A stretch of DNA of 64,000 bases, taken from positions 29,641,619-29,705,618 of the forward strand of contig OZ023275.1 of NCBI GenBank assembly GCA_964007475.1, written 5' to 3'. The DNA comes from Hybos culiciformis (Eukaryota > Arthropoda > Insecta > Diptera > Hybotidae). The notes below the pieces were generated by a model. It was given only the letters and a program-made list of their open reading frames with translations. It was not told the origin of the DNA and made no database searches. Position numbers and translations under genes: made by a program. Of this stretch, positions 10,001 to 25,000 are shown piece after piece (the stretch's first letter is position 1; each line of letters starts with the position of its first letter).

Positions 10001-13000
10001 GATTTCTATTCTTTTCTTCATGCCAGCGAGGAAGCTCTTTCTATTTATAATAGAAATGCTCATTTAAAGCATATGATAATAAGAATTAGACGGGATCCGA
10101 ATTCGTTTCAACGTTATCAATACAATAAAGATTTAGTTGGTTTAGTGAATTGTTTTGCCCAAACTAATAAAGATATTCCATCTGGTTGGGAGACAAAACT
10201 TGACCAATCCGGAAAGCAATTCTTCATTGATCATGCTAATAGGAAGACAACATTCATGGATCCACGTTTGCCAATTAGTCCAAGAATCAGACATCGTTTA
10301 TCACAAAACGATAATTATATTGATGTAGCTCCAATTCCACCGCCAAGGCCATTCTCATCACTACCACGGACTTCAAATTTAGAAGTTCCTGAAGTTCCAG
10401 TTGCCTATAATGAAAAGGTAAGAAACATCGATTATTGTGACGCCTCGTAGCATTAAAGAGATGATTTCAAATTCTTTCACAATGTTGGCATTTATGTTAT
10501 AGTTTCAAATCTGAAATTTGGATTCGTGTACTAATTAACTATTTTTTTTCCGAATTGCCGGAACTATTCGATAGTTCTAACATTCCATCGGACATGATAA
10601 AGCATCAATCATGTGCAAACGAGAGCAAGTGAAATTATTAGTTGGATTTTTATAGTCTTTTGTGAGAAAATCCTTAAGAAAATGACTTGATCTGCCGATT
10701 GCTAGTTCTTAGTCTTTTTATTTGTTTTAACTTAAATTCTTTGTTGATGATTCAATAGAAAAATTATGCTTTTCGTTTTGTGGCAGGTAATTGCTTTTCT
10801 TCGACAACCCAATATACTAGAAATTTTGAAGGAACGTCATGGTCAAGTTACATTATCAAGATCTTTACGGGAAAAAATTAATATTCTAAGAGTTGAAGGT
10901 GCTCCTGCATTGGAAAGGCTTGGACACGATTTACAATTGACTATATTGTTAAGGTATGTATTTTTTTTTATTAAGTTTCACCAATCATTTTTAATTTAAA
11001 TGTTGTCTATCTACATGCATATAAAAAATCCATGTCTGTTAATTAACTGGCCCTGGTGATCAGATTGTCACGAAATTCGTCCACTTTTTTTTTTTTTCAA
11101 ATTCATATAAATAATTTTTTAAATGAATTGGTATACTTTTGGTTGGCGTACGCAATATCGATAGAAAATAAAATAAAATAGAAACCAATAAACATTTTTA
11201 TAAATCCAAAAAAAAAATTGGTAAGAACCGATGGATTTTTTTTTATTGATATAAAATACTCATTATTTTTCAATCCTGGAATCAAATTGAATTTCTTCCA
11301 AAAAAAAAGTTTTACGAGATATTTTTCATTAATTTTGCTTGTAAAATTAGGTGTGTTAGGTACCTAAAATCAAATGCCACTTTTTTTTTTTCAAATTCAT
11401 ATAAATAATTTTTTAAATGAATTGGTATACTTTTGGTTGGCGTACGCAATATCGATAGAAAATAAAATAAAATAGAAACCAATAAACATTTTTATAAATC
11501 CAAAAAAAAAATTGGTAAGAACCGATGGATTTTTTTTTATTTATATAAAATACTCATTATTTTTCAATCCTGGAATCAAATTGAATTTCTTCCAAAAAAA
11601 AAGTTTTACGAGATATTTTTCATTAATTTTGCTTGTAAAATTAGGTGTGTTAGGTACCTAAAATCAAATGCCTTTCAAACAAGATTTTTTTGGAAGAGTT
11701 ATAAAATTTGGATCTCAAGGAACAAGATCTACATATTATTCGAAATCATATTATACAGAAACTCAGAGTTGTGTTGACTTTATAGATATCATTTTATTAG
11801 AACAAAAAATTCTTATATTAAATAATTCTATTCTACTATGACATTCAATTTTTTTTAAGTATTATACATAATTAAAAATATTCTTATTGCTTTAACAAAA
11901 TTTTAATACTTTGTTTCTATTTCCTAAAAGAAAACTAAATTCTGTGAAAAAAGCTTTTTACATTTCCGTAAAAATTTCTTGCATAAAACAAAAAAAAAAT
12001 GTTATTAAAATTACTTCCTAATCAATTTTAATATTTTTTTTGGTTTTGCTTGAATGAGTGCTAAAAAATCAGATCGCAAAACATTTGATTAATATTAATA
12101 TGCATTTAATTTCCTTTATTTCCCGATTGTCATAATGTGTTTTAATTATATATGTATGTTGTATAAATATGTACATAGAACAAATAAAATACATATTATA
12201 TAAATATACACAAATAAATATATATAATGTAATTACCAATTAATATTTATTGGAGACGGATTCATTCTAGAATGAACGACAAACTTGATTTTCTTGACTG
12301 ATTTTGAAGAATTTAAAACTACACGAAAATTGTGCGATTGCAAGTTAGAGAGAAATTATAAAGCCTCTGTAATTTTTTTTTGATAACCCTTCTTCAATTT
12401 ACCGTCTTTTTTTTAAACAAAATTTGAAAAAAAAAAAAATTTATTTTTTAAAATTATAATTTTAATAGCACTCACTTTTAAGCTTTCGTCTACGCTTATT
12501 TTTTGGCAATAATATTGGAATGTTCTTAAACCAATAAACGGCAACATATAATTCTTTATAATTCTTTTAATTAATTGTGAATATCTTTACTGAAAAAATG
12601 TTATCATACTGTGGAATTGTAGTCTTTATAGAAGATACAGCTCGTTTTTCGGGTCTTAGATACATTTCACACCTCTTCTATCTGCGACTCTAAAGGAAAT
12701 TAAAAAAAAATTTCCTTGTGAAACTTTTGTAAATTTGATCCAATTTTAACTCATTTACGTTTACTTGATGTTCAATTTATTTGATGTTGAATTTTTTAGT
12801 GGGACTCTCGGGAAATTTTTTACAAGTCACTTTGGACAATTCAGCCTTAATCGCCTATTGTCGAAATCTACCTTTGAGTTTAATTTCATTTTCATCAGGT
12901 TGTGGTTTATTATTATAGCGTTCGTCAGAAAAAAGATTTTCAAACTTCCGTAATCAAGTGAATCATAGGACAGTATAATAATATTATATACCAGAATAAA

Positions 13001-16000
13001 GTTCATTATCAAAACCTTGAAAGCTTTCAATAACGTCGAATAACTGGGTTAAGATTTATTTAATTATGGTAAATTAATTAAATAAAATATTTAAACATAT
13101 TAAGTAAATATTGAAGTTTGTTTAATGAAAAAAAGGAATAAAATTTTAATTATTAAAACCGTGCTCATGCGTGCATTAAAATAGAAAAACTATTGAATTA
13201 TTTTCTTGAAGAAGATACATACATAAGTATAATACTATATTAAATTTAAAATTGGAATACTAAAAATTAATATAAGAAGGTTCTTAATAATAATATAAAA
13301 TACATTTTATTTTTTATTAGGATTAACCGAAATTTTCAATAAAAATAATAATTAATGAGTTGAAACACTGTAATTGTTATGTTTAACATTCAAATTGACA
13401 ACAAAAGCTTATAAAATTGTGTCGAACTGAAACTCGAACTGAACGTAAGAAAAGAATATTAAAACTAGTTTATTCTCTATAAATCTCCCGAAAATTACAT
13501 TTAAAGTAATTTGAATAATTGAACTGTCAAATTTCGGTAAAAATTATATGACGTATTTAAACAAGTTTCACTGAAAATTATTTGACGAATATAATCAATA
13601 TGTCAAATTTAATTTTTACAAATAAATATGTATTTTTTTATTATTACTGTCTTTTGGTTTTTGATAAAATCTGGGTAGTATATTTAATTAAGGTTTTTAA
13701 TATCAAATTTAATAATTTAATTTAATAATTTTGAATTAAAGCTTCTTGATGTGCTTAAATTAAATTAAAGTATATTAATTCAATATCAATTAAAAATATT
13801 GAGAAGAAATATATTGACTATTGAATTTATTAATTTTTTTTTCCAGACTTGAATTGAAATACAGTTTAAGGTTTTTCTTATTTGATAAAGCTTATTTGAA
13901 ATATTTTAATTTTTTTTTTTTGGAGAAATAGTTAATATCAATTTTTGATTATACGTACAATCCTAATGTACACATTAGTAATTTTTAAATGAATAATGGA
14001 CATAATATTGTTAAACGAACATTCGAATTATAAAAGGCAACATTTATTTAAAATACTTTTTTTTTTATTAATACATATATAATGTTTATCCTCAAATGTA
14101 TTACTTGTTTAATGCATTAATCATTCAATTAAAGTTTTTTTTTATTTTGGGCTAATTATAATTAATTAAAATGAACCCTATGTTAAAATTTTATTTTTGA
14201 TTGTAACGTATTGAAAAAAACTCATGAGAATTTCGTCATAATATTTCTATAATAATCAGTTCAATTTTCTAGCTATGCATTTCTGAGACGTAAAATTATT
14301 TTTTATGGTTGGTTCTAAAGTAAACATTTTTTTGTGAATACGATAATACTTTTGAGTTATTTCCAAAAATGAATAATACTGAAGAATTTCTTTAATTTTT
14401 TTAATAAAAATAATTCAAATTTAGTTGAATAATGATCTAATTATTGGAATTAGTCAGAATCAAAAAAAATTAGTAATAATGTATCATTCAGAAAATATTA
14501 AGTCACAAACTTGTTTTATTTTCATTTTTTCCTTAGTTATAATTAGATTTTTTCAAATTGCATTTCAGCTATTATTCAGAATAATTAAAGTAAAAATTTC
14601 AATCGAAAATTTTTAAATCAATTACTTATATTTGATAAATTGACCCTACAGACTGTTTGACAATTTATTTAAATAAATAAAAAATTATAATTTAATGAAG
14701 ACATAAGCCGGAAAATTTTAAAAAGTTTTAGATGAATATTAGCAAAAGAGTAGGTACTTTAATTAGTTTCGTAAATATTTTTTTACTCATATAAATAATT
14801 CAAGCTTGCAATATTTTCTTGAATTGATTGTCATGAAAAAAAAAGGCTTTTTCAGATTTATCAAAATATTATTGAATTTAAATAAGCACTCTTTTTAACT
14901 ACAATATTACTACACAGTTCAAATAATAAATTCTGAAAGGTTAAAAAAATTTAAAACTCAATATTCAACTCGACACAGAGATAATTTGGAGCTACAAAAT
15001 TTATATTTAATTTGTAGTATGTATTAGATCAGTGGTTCTTATTCTTTTCGGGATTCTAAGCTGAATCTTCAAGGTTTCCATCCTTAGTAGATTACTTGTT
15101 CGCTAATTGAATTTCAGTCTCTGCACATAAAATATTTATAAAGTTCAATCCATACTTATTTGTTTATTAAAGGGTTTTCAAATCTTTTCCTTATCTTATC
15201 TCTTATTAATGTTAATTAAAATTAAAGTATTAAATAAATTAAGCTTACAAACGGTTGTCTTTAATGATTAACAAATAATGGATGATTAACAAGTAATAGT
15301 TTATTATAAAATAATGAATAACTTCTTAACCATGCGAACTTATTATATCAAGTCATAACGCATACGTAATACTTATATATTAGAAAATATTAAAAATGGA
15401 AATCATTTGCTAATGTTTACTGCACCTTTGTTTCTTATAAGAAAATTATTTTTCAAACAATTGATTCATCATATTTTTTCATGTTGAAGTTATTAATTAT
15501 TTTAATTTCACTTAGTTTCATCATAAATCTACATAGTAATGTTTAATTTTCGTGATCAATAATAATAATTCATACATAATTATTATATTATACAAATTTT
15601 ATGTAAAATATAGAATTGTATTTTTAATGTACGCTACTTTTCTTCCAAACAAACGATAAGCTTTAATATAGAACTAGACTTTCCTTTTAAAAGCTTTGAT
15701 TAAAAACCGAAAAAAAAGTATATAAAAACAAACTGTCGTCCATAATAATCAACATTATAAAATTATAATTAAATTTTTGAAGTTTTAAATTAACTTCATT
15801 TTTTTTCTACAATATTTTCTACACTAACTGATGTTATAAATATAAGAACCAAGAGTATGTAGTCAGCAATAATACAATTACATCATTGTTTTTGAATAAA
15901 AATTTTATTCTTCGGTATTTTGTTTAATAAAAATAAATTCTTTATTTATAAGATTTTTATTCATTTGTAATATTTATTTTCCAAATTAGAAGTTGGATTT

Positions 16001-19000
16001 AATATAAACACTAAACAAAATAAAAAAAAACAAAAACTTAAAAAATTTGATTAATGAAAATTTCATATTTTTGTATGACGCGACCACGAGTATTTTGTAG
16101 ATTTTTTAGTGAAAAGAAAGTCTGAGTACAAAACATAAGAGTTTATGATACAGCAATTACCAGAATTTATGGAATATAATTTAATTTTCGAAAATCTGGT
16201 ACTTTTAAGAGAAGGTACTTTATGTTAACTATTGGGGATGATTGACTATATAATCGCATGGTTTCTGTATTTGTGTTTACGCTAATGTTTTTGTTAATCT
16301 TTTTCTTTATTTATTTCTTCAATTTATGTACAAAAAATTAAAAGTATAATATTTATAAACTACAAGGCCTCGTTACAAATATCTAATGGGAGGTATAGGC
16401 CTATAAAGGTTTACGTCTATGTTAATAATGTTTAAGTTTATGTTTATAGGTTTATGTTTATACGTATGTTTAAGTTTATGTTTATTATTTATATGTTTAT
16501 TATTTATATGTTTATATTTATGTTTATAATTTGCTTATTTATTTTTTTTTTTTTAAGAATGTTAGAAATATTATTTCAATTTGTAATTTATTGATAAATC
16601 AAACATTGAACTTTAAAAATAACTATAGAAAACAATAATTTCAATTATCATTGGTAATTATTCTCACATTTTTATTCACCAGTACTACAGTAAATTACTT
16701 ATGCAAAAATAACAAAGTTGATCTTTCGAATTTTTTTGTTTCTTATAGGCCCTTATGTTTGAAATTTGATAGGTTCTACATTTTTTTATATTTAAAAATA
16801 GTATACTCCAAATTAAATTCGTCATAAATTAATTTCTTATAAGAAAGATTTAAAGTTTGAGAAAAAAAAACAATAGATTGTTAGATAAATTTTTCTACTT
16901 TTAAGATAAAATTGTATCAAACGTCAATTCTTTTCTTTCAAACAACAGTTTGTTCCGAATTCTGAAAAAAAAAAATTGTTTGAATCTCTATAAATGATAG
17001 TAATGAGTTTTAATTACAAAAATTTTAAAAACATAAAGATTCGTCTTTCAACGTTAGGTTGTATGTTTGTTCTAGATAGTGACATAGTGTCAATTATGAA
17101 ATTTGACCATATCGTTTCTTAACGTCAAAATTAATGAATTCATATTCTAAAAAAACTAATTAGGATTTTAACTTGTTTACTTTTTAATAAAACAATAATT
17201 AGTTTCATTAGAAATAAAAAAAGGGTTCTTAAAACTAAAAACTCAGTAAATAAGTGATACATGTATGGATAATTTATTTATTATACATTCGTAGTTGGTA
17301 GTTATAAAGTATATAAAGTATATTTAATTTAAATTTTAAATACTTTTATCATTTTTAAAAGAAAATGAAAGTTTCGACCCGCTATCGTTATAAAATTTAT
17401 GGCGTGAATAATTTTACACTACTGCTTATTTTAATCAACCGCAATATTTTTCGTGAAATAAATTTTTAATATGGCCATATGGAAATCCAAATAATACTAT
17501 GAAACGATAAATTGAAATCAAAACATAAACATTAATGATTCATAAGGAAATTATTATCACAATAATATTCAATTTTTAAAACTTATTCTGTACAGAGAAT
17601 TTGATATTCATATAATAATAACCGAAGAGAAATAAATTGATAGAACATGAGCTAAACACATTTCAGGTTTTATATGTTATACCATGTTCGCGTCTAAAAA
17701 TATTTCCGTAAAAAAAAGTGTAAAAATAATTTCCTAAGTCGAGAAGTGGAAAGAATTTGACAGTTCTGGAAAAAAATAGGTCTGTACAACGTATATAATA
17801 CAAATACTATAATACTAGTGAAGTTTCGTATTTAAAATTAAAGATAATAATTTTTTAATTGTATTTTAATTGGATTTTTTGTTTCTATAAACAATAAACA
17901 AACGTATAAGTAGTTGATTTGAATGAACAAATTTCAAACAGTCTAAAAATCTCGCGAGTACCAATATTTTCAGTTAATAAACATTAAACTTATTCGTGTA
18001 TGCGCAAGTTATTATTAATTTTATAGCTAATGAACTATTTAATGTTAAACAAAATTTTAAAGTTGTTAAAAGTGATATACAAATGTTTGCAAATAAAAAA
18101 AAACTTCGCTTAAAAAGTTCTTAAATTTGAGAATGAAAACTTTTTATGTTTTGTATTTATAAAATAAACTTTTTTATTTTCGCAGTCTTTCATTGATTGT
18201 TGTCGATTAAGTAACCAAAACGGTTAATAATTAAAAAAAATATTATTTATTGTTATAATTTTTATGTGAAGAAAATTAAAAAAAAAAAAAAATTAATTAT
18301 ATTAAATTATAAATAAATGCAAATTGAATTTAATAAAAGTTTAAAACTTAACTGTTAAAAACTTCCTTTAATGAAATATACAAAAAAATAGTGGCAAACC
18401 ATAATTTATAAAAAATAATAATGTCATGATTTTTAAAGTACAAAAAGAAACTAAATTAAAAATTTTTTATCTATCTAAAACCGATCAAAGAAAGCTCTTT
18501 CATTTGTTCTATCTGTTCCATTTAACTGGCAGATAATAAGAACTATAGTGAAATTTGATGGAGCTATCTATATAAAAACGTCGACATAATATTGAATAAA
18601 TCTTGAAATTTTATTTGTTGATATTTTTAGGGCTTAAAATAAGTTTTCAATTTATTTTAGTATTCAGGACACTCATTACCTGGTAGATAAAATTAATTTT
18701 GACAGCTCAACGATTGTATCAAAGAAAAACTACTTAAAACCAAGACCAGCTCAAGTGGACAACCGCAAAAGTTCATATACTAACTTCATTCTGAAGAGAC
18801 GAACTCACGATCGACGACGGTTCAATTTTTTCGAGTTATTTTGCTCTTTAAATAATACATTATCTAATGAATTTGGTTTTTTTTTCTGTAAGCCCCAACT
18901 AATACAGTTTCTCAAAATTTTTTTGAAGTTCTAATTTTAAGTTTTTATTTCATTCATTATTTTCTGTACTGATGAAGTTGGCATTTGAAATTAAAAATCA

Positions 19001-22000
19001 GGTGCTTTGTTATGAAAATCTCACGAAAATCTTATTTTCATATGATAAAATTCATTTATATATAGTACATATAAGTCGAATTTTTACGACCGGTCGTAAT
19101 TCATAATAATTGCACATATATTTCTTAATTTTTCAATAATTCTAATATTTTAGGAATTAGTTGTAATTTTTTTTTTTGATATACAAATAAATATAAAATT
19201 TATAAATAAAAAAGCAATAAAATTTTATAAATTTCCTAATTGAATATAATATAATTACTTTCGAGTTTCATTACTGTCTTACTAATAAAAATTAAATTTA
19301 AGCGCTTCCAGATGAATAAATACAGTAAATAAATAAATTTGTCAATAATTTGAGTTCTGATATTCCAATTAAGTATGAAATGTTTCTATTTTACATATGA
19401 TATATGAATGTAATGCCGATAAGAATTTAAAAATAAAAATTTTATCAAAACCATATAAAAAACAATAAGGGAAGAAATTATAAAACGGCATGAAGTAATT
19501 AGAAAAAATTTAAATTTAAAATAAGTAATAATAAAAAAACAATTAAATTTTTCTACAAAAAGTTAACACCAATTATACATAAGCTGTTTTGTATATATAA
19601 GTTTAAGCTAAATGTCAGAATGATCTACATCTATAAATGTCACAAATTTTAATAAGCTGTGAAAAATTAAACTTACATTTTAAAATTGAAAAATTCCAAA
19701 AATGTAATCATAGAAAATAACAAATTTTAAAGAGAATGGGTATTCTATCAAAAGCATGCTACGTAGTCTACGCTGTGTAAGTTTATTATTTTTTGTAGTT
19801 TTAATACAATGTTTCTATCATATCTATTTTTAAAAATTTTAATTGCATATATTGATTGATTTTATGTGACCAATTTTATTTTCATGCCCAGCCATTATTT
19901 TCTATATTAAATTTTTATTATTTATATAAATTTTATTATAGGTAATCCAGTTCCAGTTAAGTTTTTACACAATCTAGATTCAGGATCAGAATCAGAATTT
20001 TGAGCCAGAGTTTAGCATCGTAATTTAGCGCTAGCATCTTAGCATTTTAACGTAAATTAGAATAACAGAATATTGACTTCTGTAATTTTCTCAATTGTAA
20101 AATTTAGTCACCACGGTCAAATCAAAAAGTCGTTAGATTTTATGAATTTAAAAATATATATTTTTTTTACTATTATTAAAACATAATTTTTAAAAACTTT
20201 GAAATTCTCGCACTTTATCGATTCTGCCAGATAGCAGTATTTTGTCTCTAAATTCTGTTGCTCTTAATTCTGGGATTATGATTCTATTTTATGTAAAAAA
20301 CTTACCTTAAAGCATTTATTAATCTATTAAATAATTTTCTTCGAAACCCCTGTTCGAATTCTTGTATTCAATCCCAATCTAATCATTTTTTAAGTTCCTC
20401 TAATCGATATCTGTCTTCGCAGAACACTAATTTTGAACGGAATTCATTAAAACTTGTAACAAAAAATGTAAAATATATAAATTTGATATGAAATTTATTT
20501 TATTCGGAGCTGATTCGGAGCCTCTAACTTCCAAACCCAAAATCGCAGAATCCCGTCCTTTATCGAGGCGAAAGTGAACGATATCCGAAATCCCCGCACC
20601 CAATCCAAAAATTGAGGTCAAACCATTTGTTTAAGTTCCTCTAATCGACATCTATCTACACAATAATTTTCATTATAGTCTATTGAAATTTTTGAAACAA
20701 ATTGAAGTATATAAATTTTATATGAAAGTTATTTAGACTCTTGGCCGGTTGAGAGGCTCGAACTCCCAAACCGTATTATTTTGAATCTCATCCTTTAACC
20801 AAGATTAAAGTGAGACTGTGCATATTTTTGTATTCGAAGAACTAAATTGTGTAATTCATTAGCTATAATCGCCTTATAGTCCCCTTTTTCATATTTTTGA
20901 TAGAAAAAGTAAAAAAAATAACTTTCTTTGATTGGAACAAAGCTTGAAATCGATCCTTTTTTTTTTTTTGTTCTTACCCATAATTCGAATTTTCAATTTT
21001 TTAAATTGTTAGAAATATAAATTAAAAAAAAAAAAACAAAATTTAAAATCATAATATTTAAAAAAAAAAAAAAATCTTTTTTCAATTTAGGAAGAATAAT
21101 TTTAATCCATTAATTTTTATTACATAACATAATAAATAAATATCACTTAATAATTGTTTTGTTCCTAATACTATTAAGAACATTTTTATTATTATCATTA
21201 TGAATGGAAATAGATTTTTTAATTTTTTTCCCAAAAAAAAAATATATATTTAATATCTATATTATTAACTACGTATGATTATTACTTGCAGTTCTCAATT
21301 TTTACTACTTTTATTATTTAAAATTAATTTTGTTCTAGATTGGTTTTTTTTTTTTTTTTGTTTTTTTGGGGCTTTTCAATATTTATAATTGAAGAATAAA
21401 TTCTTAACTGACGTATTGAGTAAAAAAAAAAAAATTCAAATTATTTATATAGCAATAATATATTGTATAATAATTGAATTAACCTTGAATAAATGATTTG
21501 GGAAGAAAAATTTGCATTATTTTGAAATTAAAAATTAATTATTTTTAATTACTGCTAAAGGATAACATTTAGTCGTATGATATTAAACGCAATTATTAGT
21601 TATAATTATTATTAATTTTGAAAATTGAATTTTGCATACAATTATAATTTTGTTTTTTCCACGAAATTTTTCCTAAAATACTAATATTACTAGACATTGA
21701 GGCATTTATTAAGCATATATAAATGTTTGTGAAGAAGGGTTAAGTTTTTTTTAATGAGCAATCATCAAAATGTTATTAAAGAAATTTCGATATTCCATAA
21801 TCCTTATGTATAAAATATATAAAAAAAAAATGTACCATCTTCATCATAAATCACTGTTATAGTTTTGAATTTTGTGAGTTGAAGCTTTGTGGAGTAACAT
21901 AGGAAAAACTTTATATTAGGATTTCGCATTTAAATTTAGAGGTCACGCACGAAATTATAATAGCTCAAACTATATTTTAATATGTGAGTACTATTTATTC

Positions 22001-25000
22001 CCATGATATAAATTTATAATTTTATTTGTTCAACTCGTCAGTTTTTTTTTTACTGTTTATAGCTTAAAATTATGAACTTTACAACAGTAGCTCAGATTAG
22101 ACTACTAGTACTATTTTTTTTAACTGCGTATTCGAATACAAAATAGGACGCCAGAAAAAACATTTTAATAAATCATTTGATAAAATAGTTCAAACAAGTT
22201 TTAAAGTAAAATAAAATAGAAAAAAAAAATTATCTTAATTCAAGTTATTATCAAATTCAGTAGAAGAAGAAGAAGAAATTTTTGTTATTCCGAAAAAACA
22301 GGATCATATTTTGAAGATTGAGAGCGAACCATATATTTTCATGCAAATAGAATGTCTTTTTTGTTAAAGTGGACATCTGTAAATCTTAACTATTTTAAGC
22401 ATGAATTTAATTGTAAAATCTTATAAAATAATATATGAAAAATTCATAGTTCATTTGAGCACTTAATTACTTTTTTATTTATTTTTCAAACAATTTCAAA
22501 AATAATTATACTACTAAAGCATAAAGAAATGGAAAATTAATAAAATCAATGTTACAGTTGCTTTAATTTATTATATTTTAATTATTATGTAGTTCTGACT
22601 TTTTTTGATATGTTAATCGTTTTAATGATGTATAAAAAATAAATAAATATTACAATGGGTAGATAGAATTAGGTACAGATTGTAAAACTAACTGCTTAGC
22701 GCGCAAATAAATATAATTTTGACTTACGTGACAATGATTCTTTTTGACTTAAATTGGCGACTTATTTTACGAAAGCAAAACAATATTTTAATATTATATA
22801 GTAATGAATAACAAATTTTTTAGTATGGGGTGGGTTTTACTTTTTACTATACATATGCATTGCTATTTTTGTTCATCCCACTCAAAAAAAATTGACGAAC
22901 AATACTCATTATTTCATAATTTTCGAAAGTAAATAAAATAAACTTACAATATCTTTACGATTGAAGAAAAAGTGTAATATGTTTAATATATATATTAAGC
23001 CGTTTGTAGTTTGTACATGTATATAACGAATTATGTTCTAAGTATTTTAATAAAGGACATAATGGAATTAATGTTTTACTTTGGATAAGGAATTATTCAC
23101 TTCTCTTAGTTTTCCTGTCTTTATCATATGAATTCGTCGAAAGCTCAATAACATAACATAACTAGTTATCTAATTTAACGCTTCTGGTTCTATTTAAATT
23201 AATTTTGTTGTATGATGTATATACGAATATTCTATATTTACAACTACTAAACTTGGATTTCGTTCCAATTATAAACGAATCGAATAGAATGTTCAGAAAT
23301 ACATTATTATCTTAATTTAATTTTTAGAAAGAATGTCGTAAAGGATTTTACACAATATTAGTAGAGGTATAAATTACAATTTATACATTAGGTTTTTATT
23401 ATATCAATTAGAGTTGATTATCATCAATAAAAATTTCTAATTTTATTTTATTTCAGGATCTTTTACATATAATTTATACAATATATAATCGATCTTATTA
23501 ACTATTTTTATTTATTTATTTATTTTTTTTTCAATTCTACCTTTTCACTTTTTCAGTCTTTTTGAACAAGAGATTATGAGCTATGTTCCTATCGAGGATA
23601 GAAGTCCACAAGGTAGCCCAACTTTAAATAATTCACGCATGCCTCAGAGAGCTCCACCACCATTTCGAAGGGATTTTGAGGCTAAACTTCGAGGATTTTA
23701 TCGAAAATTAGAATCGAAGGGTTATGGTCAAGGACCTCATAAATTAAAGTACAAATATTTCAAACACATATTGAACATACAGATATTGAACATAAATATA
23801 AAAAAAAATGTTTTATTTTCAGGCTACATATTCGGCGATCGCATCTTTTAGAAGACGCATTTCGTAGAATAATGTCTGCCAATAAAAAGGATTTACAACG
23901 AGGTCGTCTTGCTGTAGTATGGGACACTGAAGAAGGTTTGGATTATGGTGGTCCATCAAGGTAGTTATAAAAAAAAATTTAATTGCTAATTTACGAGAAC
24001 TTAAAATGAACTCATGAAAATATTATTATAATTTTATTTTCAGAGAATTTTTCTTTTTGCTTTCTCGAGAACTTTTCAATCCTTATTATGGCTTATTTGA
24101 ATATTCAGCTAATGATACTTACACTGTTCAAGTTTCACCATTATCAGCATTTGTAGATAACTGCCATGATTGGTTTCGCTTTAGTGGAAGAGTTTTAGGG
24201 CTTGCTCTAGTTCATCAGTATTTATTGGATGCTTTTTTCACTAGACCATTTTATAAAGCACTTCTTAGACTTCCAGTAGCATTAAGTGATTTAGGTAAGC
24301 AACAAAAAGTATTAAAAAAATAAAAATTAAATAGAATTTTATTTTCAGAATCTTTAGATAACGAGTTTCACCAGTCTCTTCAATGGATTCGTGATAATGA
24401 CATCGGTTCTGGTAATGATTTAGGCTTAACATTTTGTGTAACAGAAGAATTATTGGGCCGGATAGTTGAACGTGAGTTGAAGCCGGGTGGTAAAAACATA
24501 ATTGTTAACGAAAAAAATAAAAAAGAATATGTTGAACGAATGATAAAATGGCGATTAGAACGTGGGGTTCAGGAACAAACAGAATCATTAGTAAGAGGAT
24601 TTTATGAAGTAGTAGATGCACGATTAGTTTCAGTTTTTGATGCACGTGAATTAGAATTAGTTACTGCAGGTACTGCTGAAATTGATATGAATGTGATTAA
24701 CGATTGGCGTCTGAATACCGAATATAGAAGTGGTTATCACGAAAATCATCAAGTAATTATTTGGTTTTGGCAAGTTATCGAAAAATTTACGAATGAACAA
24801 CGTTTACGATTATTACAATTTGTCACCGGAACATCAAGTATGCCATTTGAAGGATTCGCTGCTTTACGAGGCTCTACAGGACCTCGTAGATTTTGTATCG
24901 AAAAATGGGGTAAAATTAACGCATTACCAAGAGCGCACACATGTTTTAATCGATTAGACTTACCTCCATATCCAACGCCAGAAATTTTATATGAAAAACT

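Larger units (their letters stand above)
10954..23556 (+). other. Hecw: Giant intron 5 of Hecw (12.6 kb)
   Basis: Donor AAG|GTATGT after ...LTILL and acceptor CTTTTTCAG before [11 protein letters not shown]; the codon phases match, so these two exons belong together. All other Hecw introns are 73-562 bases. The intron holds a tandem 294-bp duplication (11083-11672), a gtttat-rich simple repeat (16425-16530), an exon-like open frame (18634-18930) and two copies of an unclassified repeat (20390-20825). Otherwise it is AT-rich sequence without visible genes. Regulatory elements could be here but cannot be read by eye. Confidence 0.85.
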
